Origin: UBA668 sp039796575
Lineage (GTDB): Bacteria; Actinomycetota; Acidimicrobiia; Acidimicrobiales; Ilumatobacteraceae
Assembly: GCA_039796575.1 (NCBI GenBank)
Contig: JBDKJP010000101.1
Coordinates: 1 to 64,000 of the forward strand
DNA: 64,000 bases
Reading direction: 5' to 3'
Below, in pieces: positions 14,979 through 23,925 of the stretch. The notes beneath the pieces were generated by a model, which saw only the letters and a program-made list of their open reading frames with translations, was not told where the DNA came from and ran no database searches. Position 1 is the first letter of the stretch; each line of letters opens with the position of its first letter. The translations under genes and the position numbers were made by a program.

Positions 14979-17607
14979 CGTCGACCTCGACCGCGCTGGA
15001 GTCGGCCACCACGCCGCGGAACAGCGCATCGGCCGCCTGCTCGGCTACCTTGCGGGTGGCCTTCGACGGGGCGACGATGGCGAACTGCCGCACCAGGTCG
15101 ATCAGCTGCTTCATCGTGCGCACGAAGTCGCCGCCGGAGAGCTCCTCCTCGGCCACCACTTCGGCGAATCCCTCCCCCGCGGCCCACGCGTACGCGATGG
15201 CCACGAACGTCGGGTCGGGTGGGCGGTGCACCGACAGGCCGGCGCCCTCCTCCACGTCCTGCAGCTCGTAGCTGATGCGGGCGATCGACTGCCAGCGGCG
15301 GCGTGCTTCGGGCGACGGGTACCACGGTGCGGGCGGCGGCTCGGGGCTGCGGTGCTCGTACACGAACACGCTGGCGACCGCCGCGAACGTGGGCGCGTCG
15401 AGGCCGTCGAGCAGACCCTGGCGGAGGCACTCCACCACCAGCAGGTCGCTCTCGTGGAACGTGCGGGCCAGGATCTCGCCGGCACCGGTGAGCGTCCACC
15501 CGTCGACGTAGCCCCAGTCCTGCAGCACGGCGAGCACGCGGTCGAAGTCGCGGGCGATCGACTGGCTCCGGCCACGCACCCGCTGCCGGAGCTCGTCGAC
15601 CTCGCGGGCCACCCGCTCGGCCTGCGACGCGGCCTTCAACCGATCGGCCAACTCGGGGTCGTCCTCCACCGGATGCGTGAGCGGACCGTCCTCGTTCACG
15701 GCGCGGCGGCTGCGCTTGTGCGGCTGGGTCTCGGCCCGCTCGAGGCGGATCGCGATCTCCTTCAGGTGGTCGTGGCTGTTCGGCGCGTCGTTGGTCGGGA
15801 GCTCGATCTTGCCGATGGCGCGGGGCGGCTCGTGGAAGTCGACGGCCGTCAGCATCACGGTCTCGCGCCGCGTGGTGACGCCGGTGAGGCGCATCCCGCC
15901 CTTGCGGTGGGCGCTGGTGAGCACCGCGACGCGACCGCTGTACCGGCCCTTCTCGGCGTAGATGATGTCGCCGGGCTTGAGCTTCATCATCGCCAGCGTG
16001 ACCGGGTCGTCGCGGCCGATGGTGGCGATGGGGCGACCCTCTTCGGCGCCCTTCACCATCGCCCGGTACTCGTCGAGGTCGCCGTACGGGCTGTGCGTCT
16101 TGTCGAGCAGCGACGCGAGGTGCTGCTGGCGGCGCTCGAGACGGGCTTCGATCTTCACCACGTCGCGGTCGGCCTGGTACTGGGCGAACGACAGGTTCAG
16201 CAGGTGGTGGGCACGCTCGCTGGTGTACGAACGAACCAGGTTCGCCGCCATGTTGTACGTCGGCCGGAACGCCGAGTTGAGGTGGAACGTCTTGCTCGAG
16301 GCGAGGTTCGCCACCTGGTCGTACGGCACGAACGGGCTCCAGAGCACGACGGCGTGGCCGAGCTCGTCGAGCCCGCGCCGGCCGGCGCGCCCGGTGAGCT
16401 GCGTGTACTCGCCGGGCGTGAGGAAGGTGTGGTGGTCGCCGGTGAACTTGCTGAGCTTCTCGATGACGACCGACTTGGCGGGCATGTTGATGCCCACGGC
16501 GAGCGTCTCGGTGGCGAACACCACCTTCACCAGACCCTCGACGAAGCAGGCCTCGACCACCTCCTTGAACGGCGGCACCATGCCGGCGTGGTGTGCCGCG
16601 ATGCCCGCCTCGAGCTGGGCGAGGAACTGGCTGTAGCCGAGCACGGCGAGGTCGGCGGGCTCCATCGCCCCCAGGCGTGCGTCGACGATCTCGCGGATGC
16701 GGTCGCGTTCCTCGCCGGTGGTGAGGCGCATCCCGGCGGCGAGGCAGCTGCGTGCGGCTTCGTCGCACTGGTTGCGGCTGAAGATGAAGTAGATCGCGGG
16801 CAGCATGCCGTTGTCGTCGAGCAGGTCGACGGTCTCCAGCCGCGACGGTGTGAACAGCTTGCGCCTGCCACCCCGCGCGTTGCGCGACGCGCTCGCTCCC
16901 CTGCCGGCGCGTGCGCCCTCCGAGTCCAGCCGGATGGCGTCGTGGTTCTGGCGACCGTTCACCAACGTCGGCAGCAGGTGCAGGCGATCGTGCGTCTTGT
17001 CGCCGATGAGGTAGAGGTTCTCGAGTCGCACCGGGCGACGGTCCTCCAGCACGGCACGCGTGGGCCCGCGCACGGTGCTGATCCATTCGGCGAGCTCGTT
17101 CGCGTTGGACACCGTGGCCGACAGGCACACCAGCTGCACGTGGTGCGGCAGGTGGATGATGACCTCCTCCCACACCGGTCCGCGGTAGGTGTCCTGCAGG
17201 AAGTGCACTTCGTCGAGCACCACCGCGGCCAGGTCGCGCAAGCCTGTGGCGCGGGCGTAGATCATGTTGCGCAGCACCTCGGTGGTCATCACCACCACGG
17301 GCGCATCGCCGTTGATGCTGTTGTCGCCGGTGAGCAACCCCACCTGGTCGTACCCGAGTCGCTCGACGAGGTCGTGGTACTTCTGGTTCGAGAGCGCCTT
17401 GATGGGCGCGGTGTAGAACGCCCGCTTGCCGTCGGCCACGGCGGCGTCGATGGCGTACTCGGCCACCACGGTCTTGCCGCTGCCGGTGGGCGCGGCCACG
17501 AGCACCGAATCACCGTCGTCGAGAGCGTCGAGCGAACGGATCTGGAAGCCGTCGAGCGGGAACGTGTAGTGGGCGATCAACGCTGCCCGGTCGGGACGCA
17601 CGCTCAC
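14959..17607 (-). CDS. helY: Ski2/Mtr4-like DEAD/DEAH RNA helicase (HelY)
   Basis: The 882-residue superfamily 2 helicase has Walker A APTGSGKT (39-46), the box DEVH, SATVSNANE, and the C-terminal RecA signature QLTGRAGRRG. It is followed by the Mtr4-like helical C-terminus. It corresponds to mycobacterial HelY and probably unwinds structured RNA during turnover. The GTG start is six bases after the tatC stop. The tatB-tatC-helY order is the same as near the mycobacterial proteasome locus, which supports the assignment. Confidence 0.93.
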   Translation of the reverse strand: MSVRPDRAALIAHYTFPLDGFQIRSLDALDDGDSVLVAAPTGSGKTVVAEYAIDAAVADGKRAFYTAPIKALSNQKYHDLVERLGYDQVGLLTGDNSINGDAPVVVMTTEVLRNMIYARATGLRDLAAVVLDEVHFLQDTYRGPVWEEVIIHLPHHVQLVCLSATVSNANELAEWISTVRGPTRAVLEDRRPVRLENLYLIGDKTHDRLHLLPTLVNGRQNHDAIRLDSEGARAGRGASASRNARGGRRKLFTPSRLETVDLLDDNGMLPAIYFIFSRNQCDEAARSCLAAGMRLTTGEERDRIREIVDARLGAMEPADLAVLGYSQFLAQLEAGIAAHHAGMVPPFKEVVEACFVEGLVKVVFATETLAVGINMPAKSVVIEKLSKFTGDHHTFLTPGEYTQLTGRAGRRGLDELGHAVVLWSPFVPYDQVANLASSKTFHLNSAFRPTYNMAANLVRSYTSERAHHLLNLSFAQYQADRDVVKIEARLERRQQHLASLLDKTHSPYGDLDEYRAMVKGAEEGRPIATIGRDDPVTLAMMKLKPGDIIYAEKGRYSGRVAVLTSAHRKGGMRLTGVTTRRETVMLTAVDFHEPPRAIGKIELPTNDAPNSHDHLKEIAIRLERAETQPHKRSRRAVNEDGPLTHPVEDDPELADRLKAASQAERVAREVDELRQRVRGRSQSIARDFDRVLAVLQDWGYVDGWTLTGAGEILARTFHESDLLVVECLRQGLLDGLDAPTFAAVASVFVYEHRSPEPPPAPWYPSPEARRRWQSIARISYELQDVEEGAGLSVHRPPDPTFVAIAYAWAAGEGFAEVVAEEELSGGDFVRTMKQLIDLVRQFAIVAPSKATRKVAEQAADALFRGVVADSSAVEVDGDDPQG

Positions 17608-17613
17608 AGATTG

Positions 17614-18429
17614 TCAGCCGGCGGCAGCCTCTGCTGCTTCTTTCTTCAACTTCCGCTTCTGGAAGGCGAGGCCGATGAAGATGGAGATCACGTAGAAGAT
17701 GACCATCGGGATGGCGAGCGCCAGCATGCTGTACGGGTCGCCGCTCGGGGTGATGACCGCGGCGAGGGCGAAGATGATGACCGTGGCGATGCGCCACTGC
17801 TTGACCAGCGTCTGCGGCGTGAGCACGCCCACCAGTTGCAGGAACACGAGCAGCACGGGGAACTCGAACGTGACGCCGAACGCGGCGATCATGACGCCGA
17901 CGAGGTTGACGTACTTGCTGACCTGGAAGTTGGCCTCCACGCCTTCGCCCGACCAGGAGATGAGGAAGTCGAGCGCCGGGGTGAGGGTGAACCAGGCCAC
18001 GAGGCCGCCGAGTGCGAACAGCACGATCGACGACAGCACGAACGGCACGGCGTACTTCTTCTCGTTCTGGTGCAGCGCCGGCACCACGAACCGCCAGACC
18101 TGCCACAGGATGACCGGCAGGGCGAGGATGATGCCGCCGTAGGTGCAGATCGTGAGGCGGGTGGTGAAGCCCTCGAGCGGTCCGAGGAACTGCAGGCTGC
18201 ACTCGCCCACCAGCTCGGGCTTCTCGAGGCACAGCTGGTCGTACGGGCGACGGAGGAAGTTGAGCACCTGGTCGTACATCGCGAGCAGCACGATCACGCC
18301 GAGGACGATGGCGAGCAGCGACCGGATGATGCGGGCGCGCAGTTCGGCGAGGTGCTCGGTGAGCGTCATTCGATCGTCGGGACCGCTGACCTTGGCCTTC
18401 TCCTCGCCTCCGGTGAAGGGCAGCTTCAT
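17614..18429 (-). CDS. tatC: Tat translocase subunit TatC
   Basis: The 271-residue membrane protein has six predicted transmembrane segments and the TatC signature MTLTEHLAELRARIIRSL (about 21-38), with the conserved Glu that reads twin-arginine signals. ALGGLVAWFTLTPALDFL and the last helix pair fit the family. A disordered Lys/Glu-rich tail is cytoplasmic. It forms the receptor complex with TatB. Its ATG overlaps the tatB stop (ATGA). Confidence 0.96.
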   Translation of the reverse strand: MKLPFTGGEEKAKVSGPDDRMTLTEHLAELRARIIRSLLAIVLGVIVLLAMYDQVLNFLRRPYDQLCLEKPELVGECSLQFLGPLEGFTTRLTICTYGGIILALPVILWQVWRFVVPALHQNEKKYAVPFVLSSIVLFALGGLVAWFTLTPALDFLISWSGEGVEANFQVSKYVNLVGVMIAAFGVTFEFPVLLVFLQLVGVLTPQTLVKQWRIATVIIFALAAVITPSGDPYSMLALAIPMVIFYVISIFIGLAFQKRKLKKEAAEAAAG

Positions 18430-18977
18430 CCGGCGAGGTCCTCGTCGTCGTCGGGGGTGGCCACCGCGTCGACGGGCACGGGTGCCTCGACGACCGGCTC
18501 GGCGGCGAGCGGGTCGCGTGCGGGGCGCTCACGGCGGGCCGCAGCGCCGAAGTTCAGGCCGCCCGGCTTGGGTGCGTCGGCGGCGGGTGCCGCTGCCGGC
18601 GCTGCGTCGGCGGAGTCGTCGTCGGTGGTGGTGCGGCGCGGGTTGGCGGAGCCGAAGTTGAGACCGGCCTCTCGCTTGGGCGGCGCCGCGGCGGCCGCTG
18701 CGGGGATGGTTGGGTCGGTGGCCGTGGCCGCCGGTGCGTTGGCCGGGTCGTCGGTGAAGTTGACGGCGTTGCGCATCGCGTCGGCCGTGTCCTTCAGCTC
18801 GCGCATCGGCTCGTCGAGCGCCTGCTTCAGTTCGCCCTGGAACCCGTTCGCCATCTTCTTGAACTCGGCGTACGCACGGCCGAACTTCCGGATGGCATCG
18901 GGAAGCTTCTCCGGTCCGAGGACGACGAGCGCGATGAGCAGGAGAAAGATGATCTCGCTGCCCTGGAGGTTGAACAC
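18426..18977 (-). CDS. tatB: Tat translocase subunit TatB/TatA
   Basis: The 183-residue protein has one N-terminal membrane helix followed by VLGPEKLPDAIRKFGRAYAE (about 18-37), the hinge and amphipathic helix of TatA/TatB. The acidic Glu near position 7 and position before tatC favour TatB. The long tail is disordered Ala/Pro/Asp with two copies of a GLNFG-A motif. The GTG start (V-F-N-L-Q-G-S-E) is chosen because TAGACT lies seven bases upstream. This begins the tatB-tatC-helY-DAGK-like operon. Confidence 0.9.
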   Translation of the reverse strand: MFNLQGSEIIFLLLIALVVLGPEKLPDAIRKFGRAYAEFKKMANGFQGELKQALDEPMRELKDTADAMRNAVNFTDDPANAPAATATDPTIPAAAAAAPPKREAGLNFGSANPRRTTTDDDSADAAPAAAPAADAPKPGGLNFGAAARRERPARDPLAAEPVVEAPVPVDAVATPDDDEDLAG

Positions 18978-18984
18978 GTCGGCG

Positions 18985-18990
18985 AGTCTA
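18985..18990 (-). promoter_or_regulatory. leaderless-type -10 (TAGACT) of the tat operon
   Basis: TAGACT on the minus strand precedes the GTG at 18977 by seven bases. Confidence 0.5.
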
Positions 18991-19036
18991 GGACTGGATC
19001 TGCCGTTGCACCGCGTCAGCGTGGCATCATCCGGAG

Positions 19037-19771
19037 GTGCAACAACGCCTCCCGTCGCTGCTCGACGACCCCATCGGCTTCGCGCACCGTGGTGCACGGG
19101 CGTACGCCCCGGAGAACACCATCGAGGCGTTCCAGCTGGCGTTGAAGCTCGGGGCGAACGGGCTGGAGAGCGACGTGTGGGTCACCGCCGACGGTGTGGC
19201 GGTGCTCGACCACGACGGCGTGGTGCGCAAGCGGTTCGGTCGCACCCAGCCGATCGGCTCGGTTCGGCGCGACCAGCTGCCGGCGCACGTGCCCGAGCTG
19301 GCCGAGCTGATCGACCGGTGCGGCACGTCGTACCACCTGTCGCTCGACCTGAAGGACGCCGCGTCCGGCCAGCGGATCGTCGACGTCGTCCGGGAGGCGG
19401 CGCCGGCGCTGCTCCCCCGCCTGTGGCTGTGCGCGCCGCAGTACCAGACGTTGCTGCCGTTGCGCGGCCAGGGCGCCCGACTGGTCGACAGCACCCGCCT
19501 GAGCAAGATCAAGGAGGGCCCCGAGCGACGTGCGGCGGTGCTCGCGAACGAGGGCATCGACGCGGTGAACATGTTCCACACCGACTGGAACGGCGGCCTC
19601 GTGACGCTCTTCCATCGCTTCGAACGCGTCGCGTTCTCGTGGGGCATCCAGGAGGACCACCTGTTGCAGCGCAACTTCTGGATGGGCCTCGACGGTGTGT
19701 ACAGCGACCATCCCGACCGGATGATGGACGCCTACCGGGTGACGCTCGGGGCGCCTCGACCGGTGGTGTGA
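19037..19771 (+). CDS. glycerophosphodiester phosphodiesterase
   Basis: The 244-residue GDPD TIM-barrel enzyme hydrolyses glycerophosphodiesters to glycerol-3-phosphate and an alcohol. His17-Arg18 (FAHRGA), Glu44 and Asp46 (LESDV), and His59 (LDHDG) are the expected catalytic and metal residues. No signal peptide is present, so it is cytoplasmic. GGAG directly abuts the GTG start, which is unusually close. It converges on lepB with one base between stops. Confidence 0.9.
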   Translation: MQQRLPSLLDDPIGFAHRGARAYAPENTIEAFQLALKLGANGLESDVWVTADGVAVLDHDGVVRKRFGRTQPIGSVRRDQLPAHVPELAELIDRCGTSYHLSLDLKDAASGQRIVDVVREAAPALLPRLWLCAPQYQTLLPLRGQGARLVDSTRLSKIKEGPERRAAVLANEGIDAVNMFHTDWNGGLVTLFHRFERVAFSWGIQEDHLLQRNFWMGLDGVYSDHPDRMMDAYRVTLGAPRPVV

Positions 19772-19772
19772 C

Positions 19773-20360
19773 CTACAGCCAGGCCCAGTCCTTGGCCGGC
19801 CAGATGATGACGAACGCCCGACCGAGCAGGTCGCCGTAGCTGACCGGACCGATGTCGCGGCTGTCCTTGGAACCGCCACGGTTGTCGCCCAGCACGAACA
19901 CGGTGTCGTCGGGCACCGTGATCTTCGCCTGGTCGCCGCCGCACGACGTGGGGGTGACGACGGTGGGGTCGAGGTACGGCTCGATGAGCTCGCGGCCGTC
20001 GATGTAGAGCACGCAGGCCCGGTACTCGACGGTCTCGCCGGGCAGTGCGACGACCCGCTTGATGAGGTCGCGCTCGCCCGCGCCCTCGATGGTCTTCAGC
20101 ACCACCACGTCGCCCCGGTTGGGGTCGTGGAGGCGGTAGCTGAGCTTGTTGACCAGCACCCGGTCACCGTCGTGCAGCGTGGTGTCCATCGAGTGGCCCG
20201 AGACGGCGAACTGCTGCAGCACGAACGCCCGCACCATCAGCGCCGCGGTGACGGCCACGATGATGACGATGATCCACTCCGCCCATGCGTTGGCCTTCTT
20301 CTTGGCCACGGGCTCCGGCGGTTGCGGATCCGATGCTTCGTCGAGCATGAGGTCGGACAT
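19773..20360 (-). CDS. lepB: type I signal peptidase
   Basis: The 195-residue protein has a cytoplasmic N-terminus, one membrane helix (about 29-48), then VSGHSMDTTL with catalytic Ser57 and KRVVALPGE with catalytic Lys101. GDNRGGSKDSRDIGPV is the C-terminal box E. It cleaves signal peptides outside the membrane and would process secreted proteins such as the LivH-fused domain in this window. TAGCGT-N7 precedes the ATG. Confidence 0.96.
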   Translation of the reverse strand: MSDLMLDEASDPQPPEPVAKKKANAWAEWIIVIIVAVTAALMVRAFVLQQFAVSGHSMDTTLHDGDRVLVNKLSYRLHDPNRGDVVVLKTIEGAGERDLIKRVVALPGETVEYRACVLYIDGRELIEPYLDPTVVTPTSCGGDQAKITVPDDTVFVLGDNRGGSKDSRDIGPVSYGDLLGRAFVIIWPAKDWAWL

Positions 20361-20367
20361 CGGGATC

Positions 20368-20373
20368 ACGCTA
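20368..20373 (-). promoter_or_regulatory. leaderless-type -10 (TAGCGT) of lepB
   Basis: TAGCGT on the minus strand precedes the ATG at 20360 by seven bases. Confidence 0.5.
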
Positions 20374-20403
20374 CCCGGTGGTCCACAGTGAGCGGTGGCA
20401 GGC

Positions 20404-21762
20404 TCACAGTGAGGCGATGAGCTTCTCGACCCGCTCGTCGCGGCTGCGGAACGGGTCCTTGCAGAGCACCGTGCGCTGCGCCTGGTCGTTGAGCTTGAAG
20501 TGCACCCAGTCGACGGTGTAGTCGCGCTTGCGTTCCTTGGCCCGCTTGATGAACTCGCCGCGCAGCCGTGCACGGGTGGTCTGCGGCGGGGTGTCGACCG
20601 CGGCCTCGATGTCGGCGTCGAGGCACATCCGCTCGATCATGCCGCGGTCCTGCAGCTTGTAGAACGGGCTGCGGTCGCGGCTGATGTCGTGGTACTGCAG
20701 GTCGAGGAGCTGCACACGCGGGTCGCCGAGGGTGAGGTCGTGACGGGCACGGAACGCCTCGATGAGCCGGTACTTGATGACCCAGTCGACCTCGCGGTCG
20801 AGCTTCAGCGGGTCGTTCTCGATGGTGCTCACGCAGTGCTCCCACATCTCGAGCGCCTTCTGCTCGAGCGGCGGGAAGCCCTTCGTGTCGGCGTAGCGCA
20901 GTGCACGGTCGAGGTACTCGCGCTGGATGTCGAGTGCGCTGACCTCGCGGCCGTTCGCGAGGCGGACCTTGCGTCGGCAGGTCATGTCGTGGCTGATGTC
21001 GCGGATGGCCCGGATGGGGTTCTCGAGCGTCATGTCGCGCAGCACCACCGACGGGTCCTCCAGCATCCGCAGCATGCACGCCGCGGCGCCGACCTTCACG
21101 AACGTGGTGTACTCGCTCATGTTGCTGTCGCCGACGATGACGTGCAGGCGGCGGTAGCGCTCGGCGTCGGCGTGCGGTTCGTCACGCGTGTTGATGATGG
21201 GACGGCTGCGGGTGGTGGCGCTGCTGACGCCCTCCCAGATGTGCTCGGCGCGCTGCGCCATCGAGTACATCGCACCGCGGGCGGTCTGCAACACCTTGCC
21301 CGAGCCGGTGTAGATCTGCCGGCTGACGAGGAACGGGATGAGCACCTCGGCGTAGTGGCCGAGGTCGTCGGTGCGGCTGGTGAGGTAGTTCTCGTGGCAG
21401 CCGTAGCTGTTGCCGGCACTGTCGGTGTTGTTCTTGAACAGGTAGATGGTGCCGCGGATGCCTTCTTCGCGGAGCCGCTGCTCGGCCGACTGGAGCAGCC
21501 CTTCGAGGATGCGCTCCCCCGCCTTGTCGTGCACCACGAGGTCGTACAGGCTGTCGCACTCGGGCGTCGCGTACTCGGGGTGCGAGCCGACGTCGAGGTA
21601 CAGCCGCGCACCGTTCTGCAGGAACACGTTGCTGCTGCGTCCCCAGCTCACCACCTTGCGGAACAGGTAGCGGGCCACCTCGTCGGGGCTCAGCCGACGC
21701 TGGCCGCGGAGGGTGCAGGTGACGCCGTACTCGTTCTCGAGGCCGTAGATGCGCCGCTCCAT
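20404..21762 (-). CDS. pafA: Pup-protein ligase PafA
   Basis: The 452-residue carboxylate-amine ligase attaches the C-terminal glutamate of Pup to lysines of target proteins with ATP. MERRIYGLENEYGVTCT at the N-terminus holds the magnesium/ATP glutamates. SPDEVARYLFRKVVSWGRSS and YLDVGSHPEYATPECDS are PafA-specific (Dop has DHAHPEISTPEC here). FKNNTDSAGNSYGCHENYL is also shared by the family. The protein lacks the extra loop near residue 40 seen in Dop. TACGGT-N6 precedes the ATG, so it has its own promoter, downstream of pxpC. Confidence 0.97.
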   Translation of the reverse strand: MERRIYGLENEYGVTCTLRGQRRLSPDEVARYLFRKVVSWGRSSNVFLQNGARLYLDVGSHPEYATPECDSLYDLVVHDKAGERILEGLLQSAEQRLREEGIRGTIYLFKNNTDSAGNSYGCHENYLTSRTDDLGHYAEVLIPFLVSRQIYTGSGKVLQTARGAMYSMAQRAEHIWEGVSSATTRSRPIINTRDEPHADAERYRRLHVIVGDSNMSEYTTFVKVGAAACMLRMLEDPSVVLRDMTLENPIRAIRDISHDMTCRRKVRLANGREVSALDIQREYLDRALRYADTKGFPPLEQKALEMWEHCVSTIENDPLKLDREVDWVIKYRLIEAFRARHDLTLGDPRVQLLDLQYHDISRDRSPFYKLQDRGMIERMCLDADIEAAVDTPPQTTRARLRGEFIKRAKERKRDYTVDWVHFKLNDQAQRTVLCKDPFRSRDERVEKLIASL

Positions 21763-21768
21763 GCGCGC

Positions 21769-21774
21769 ACCGTA
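21769..21774 (-). promoter_or_regulatory. leaderless-type -10 (TACGGT) of pafA
   Basis: TACGGT on the minus strand precedes the ATG at 21762 by six bases. It lies in the 54-base gap after pxpC. Confidence 0.5.
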
Positions 21775-21816
21775 GCGCAGCCCGCCCCACCCCGCGCCGC
21801 CGTTCTCGTCATCCCC

Positions 21817-22614
21817 CTACCGGGAAATCCTCGGAACGCCCGCGACACGAAACCGGATCTCGGTGCCCGGGGCCGCCTGGGCGACGGCGGCGACGGCCGC
21901 GGGGTCGACGACGGCGATCACCGGATAGCCGCCGGTGGTGGGATGACCGGACAGCATCACGATCGGCTGACCGTCGGGCGGCACTTGCACGGCCCCTTCC
22001 ACCATGCCCTCGGAGGGCAGCTCCTCGGTGCGTGCCCGGTCGAGCGCCGGGCCGGCGAGACGGGTGCCGACGGGACTGGTGGTGGTGACCACGTAGGCCG
22101 AGTCGGTGAGCCGCCGGAGGGCTTCGTCGGTGAACCAGTCGGCGCGGGGACCCGGCCACACGGGGATGTCGGTCGGCGGTGGGCGGCGCGCTGCCGCGTG
22201 CTCGGCGGCCGCGGTCTGCGGGTCGGGGCCGACGTCGAGTGCGTCCGGCCCATCCACGAGCCCGCCGCGCACGGCGAGGTAGGCGCGGGCACCGTCGAGC
22301 AACCGGCCGATGCGCACCAGGGCGCCGGCGGGCAGCACCACCGGGGCGCCCCAACCGAGCGGCGGTCCGCCCTCGACCGTCACCTCGGCCACCGCACCGG
22401 TGAGCACCACCATCGTCGGTGCGTCGACGGCGAGCACGAGGCCGCCGGAGGTCTCGAACTGTCGGGTGCCGGCGTGGTTGCCGAGCAGGCGGTCGGCGAG
22501 CGCGTACGACTCGAGGTCGACCGCTCCCCCGCGGGATGCGCCGAGCCACGCCCGACCGAGGTGGCCTGCGTCGACCACGCGGCCGACGACGCCCCACGAC
22601 CGCACGCGGATCAT
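21817..22614 (-). CDS. pxpC: 5-oxoprolinase subunit C (biotin-dependent carboxylase-like)
   Basis: The 265-residue protein is a PxpC/KipA family member (carboxyltransferase domain AHS2). GASRGGAVDLESYALADRLL (26-45) and ETSGGLVLAVDAP are typical, as is SEGMVEGAVQVPPDGQPIVM near the C-terminus. With PxpA and PxpB it opens 5-oxoproline to glutamate using ATP. It is shorter than many PxpC (about 310-330). Start and pxpB stop overlap (ATGA). Confidence 0.93.
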   Translation of the reverse strand: MIRVRSWGVVGRVVDAGHLGRAWLGASRGGAVDLESYALADRLLGNHAGTRQFETSGGLVLAVDAPTMVVLTGAVAEVTVEGGPPLGWGAPVVLPAGALVRIGRLLDGARAYLAVRGGLVDGPDALDVGPDPQTAAAEHAAARRPPPTDIPVWPGPRADWFTDEALRRLTDSAYVVTTTSPVGTRLAGPALDRARTEELPSEGMVEGAVQVPPDGQPIVMLSGHPTTGGYPVIAVVDPAAVAAVAQAAPGTEIRFRVAGVPRISR

Positions 22615-23201
22615 CGCGCCTCGAACCGGACGCGGGTGCCGGGTGGCAGCGTGGCCGGCACTGCGCGGTCGTCGTCCCACATCGGCAGATCGGTGTGGCC
22701 GAGGAGGTGCCAGCCGCCGGGGCTCTCGCCCGGGTACACCGCCGTGAAGTCGGCGGCGACCGCCACCGCCCCGGCCGGCACCCGCGTGCGAGGTGTGGCG
22801 CGCCGCGGCAGGTGGAGCTGCGACGGCAGACCGACGAGGTAGCTGAACCCCGGAAGGAACCCGCAGAACGCGCACGTGTACTCGGCTCCGGCGTGCAGCT
22901 CGACGACCTCGTCGACGGTGAGCCCGCACGCCGCGGCCACGTCCTCAAGGTCGGCACCGTCGTAGACCACGGGCACCACGACGGTCGGGCCGGACGCCGG
23001 CGCGCCGTCGGCCGTCACCGGTGGCAACGCGGCCGGATCGAGCCTGCCGTCGTGCGTGACCAGCACGGTGCGCGCCGCCGGCACGACGTCGACGACGCCA
23101 GGGAGCTCGGCCGACCGCCACCGGGCAGCCGCAGTCATCACCTCGGCCAGTGACTCGAACTCGGCGAGCATCGCCCGCGGGCCGTACGGCAGCAGCTTCA
23201 C
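22611..23201 (-). CDS. pxpB: 5-oxoprolinase subunit B
   Basis: The 196-residue PxpB/KipI family protein has the expected AYTC-like AEYTCAFCGFLPGFSYLVGL (about 107-126), PRRATPRTRVPAGAVAVA, and PGESPGGWHLLGHTD near the end. The GTG start (V-K-L-L-P-Y-G) overlaps the pxpA stop as GTGA, fixing the start and coupling translation. It joins PxpC in the ATP-dependent half of the enzyme. Confidence 0.93.
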   Translation of the reverse strand: MKLLPYGPRAMLAEFESLAEVMTAAARWRSAELPGVVDVVPAARTVLVTHDGRLDPAALPPVTADGAPASGPTVVVPVVYDGADLEDVAAACGLTVDEVVELHAGAEYTCAFCGFLPGFSYLVGLPSQLHLPRRATPRTRVPAGAVAVAADFTAVYPGESPGGWHLLGHTDLPMWDDDRAVPATLPPGTRVRFEAR

Positions 23202-23920
23202 GACACGAACGGGCGCGGCTCCCAGCCCGCTGCGCCGAGTGCCTCCACCACGGCCACCAGCAGGTCGGGGGCGCCGGGGGTGTCGCTGTGCACGCAGAGG
23301 CTCTGCACGCCCGACTCGGCGAGTCGCAGTGCCTGCTCTGCCGCCTGGTCGGGCTCGGTGAGCAGCGCGCCGGGTTGGGTGCGTGGCACGAGCGTGCCCT
23401 CGGCGGTGTAGGCGCGGTCGGCGAAGCCCTCGCGCACGAACGTGAGCCCGGCGCGCTGGCACGCGGCCTCGACCGCGCTGCCCGGCAGGCCGAGCACCGG
23501 CATCGTGGGGTCGTACTCCATCACCGCGGTGACCACCGCCTGCGCCTGCACCTCGTGGCGCACGATGGCGTTGTACAGCGCGCCGTGCGGCTTGACGTAC
23601 GACACGCCGCCGTCGAGCGCACCCACGATCCCGTCGAGAGCACCGAGTTGGTAGAGCACCGCGTCGCGCAGGTCGTCGGGGTGCATCTCCATGAACCGCC
23701 GCCCGAACCCGACCAGGTCGGGGTAGCTGACCTGTGCCCCGATGACGCAGTCGTGGGCCAGCGCGAGCTCGCAGGTGCGGCGCATGGTGGACGGGTCGCC
23801 CGCGTGGAAGCCACAGGCGACGTTCACCGACGTGAGCAATGGCACCAGCAGCTCGTCGGGGCCGCCTGCCCAGGCCCCGAAGCCCTCACCGACATCGCTG
23901 TTGAGGTCGATGTGGGCCAT
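23198..23920 (-). CDS. pxpA: 5-oxoprolinase subunit A (LamB/YcsF family)
   Basis: The 240-residue protein starts with MAHIDLNSDVGEGFGAW, the LamB/YcsF signature. NVACGFHAGDPSTMR and SYVKPHGALYN carry further conserved residues. It opens the ring of 5-oxoproline in complex with PxpBC. Its ATG lies only five bases after the prcA stop, so it is in the proteasome operon, an unusual context. Confidence 0.95.
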   Translation of the reverse strand: MAHIDLNSDVGEGFGAWAGGPDELLVPLLTSVNVACGFHAGDPSTMRRTCELALAHDCVIGAQVSYPDLVGFGRRFMEMHPDDLRDAVLYQLGALDGIVGALDGGVSYVKPHGALYNAIVRHEVQAQAVVTAVMEYDPTMPVLGLPGSAVEAACQRAGLTFVREGFADRAYTAEGTLVPRTQPGALLTEPDQAAEQALRLAESGVQSLCVHSDTPGAPDLLVAVVEALGAAGWEPRPFVS

Positions 23921-23925
23921 GTCGG

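Noticed and set aside
14377..19839. A very long plus-strand open frame (about 1800 codons) and similar ones at 36122-40015 and 20500-22842
   Set aside because: They lie antisense to well-recognised genes (helY, tat genes, dacB, acyl-CoA synthetase, pafA), have arginine/histidine/valine-heavy composition and no family motifs. High GC makes such stop-free shadow frames common.
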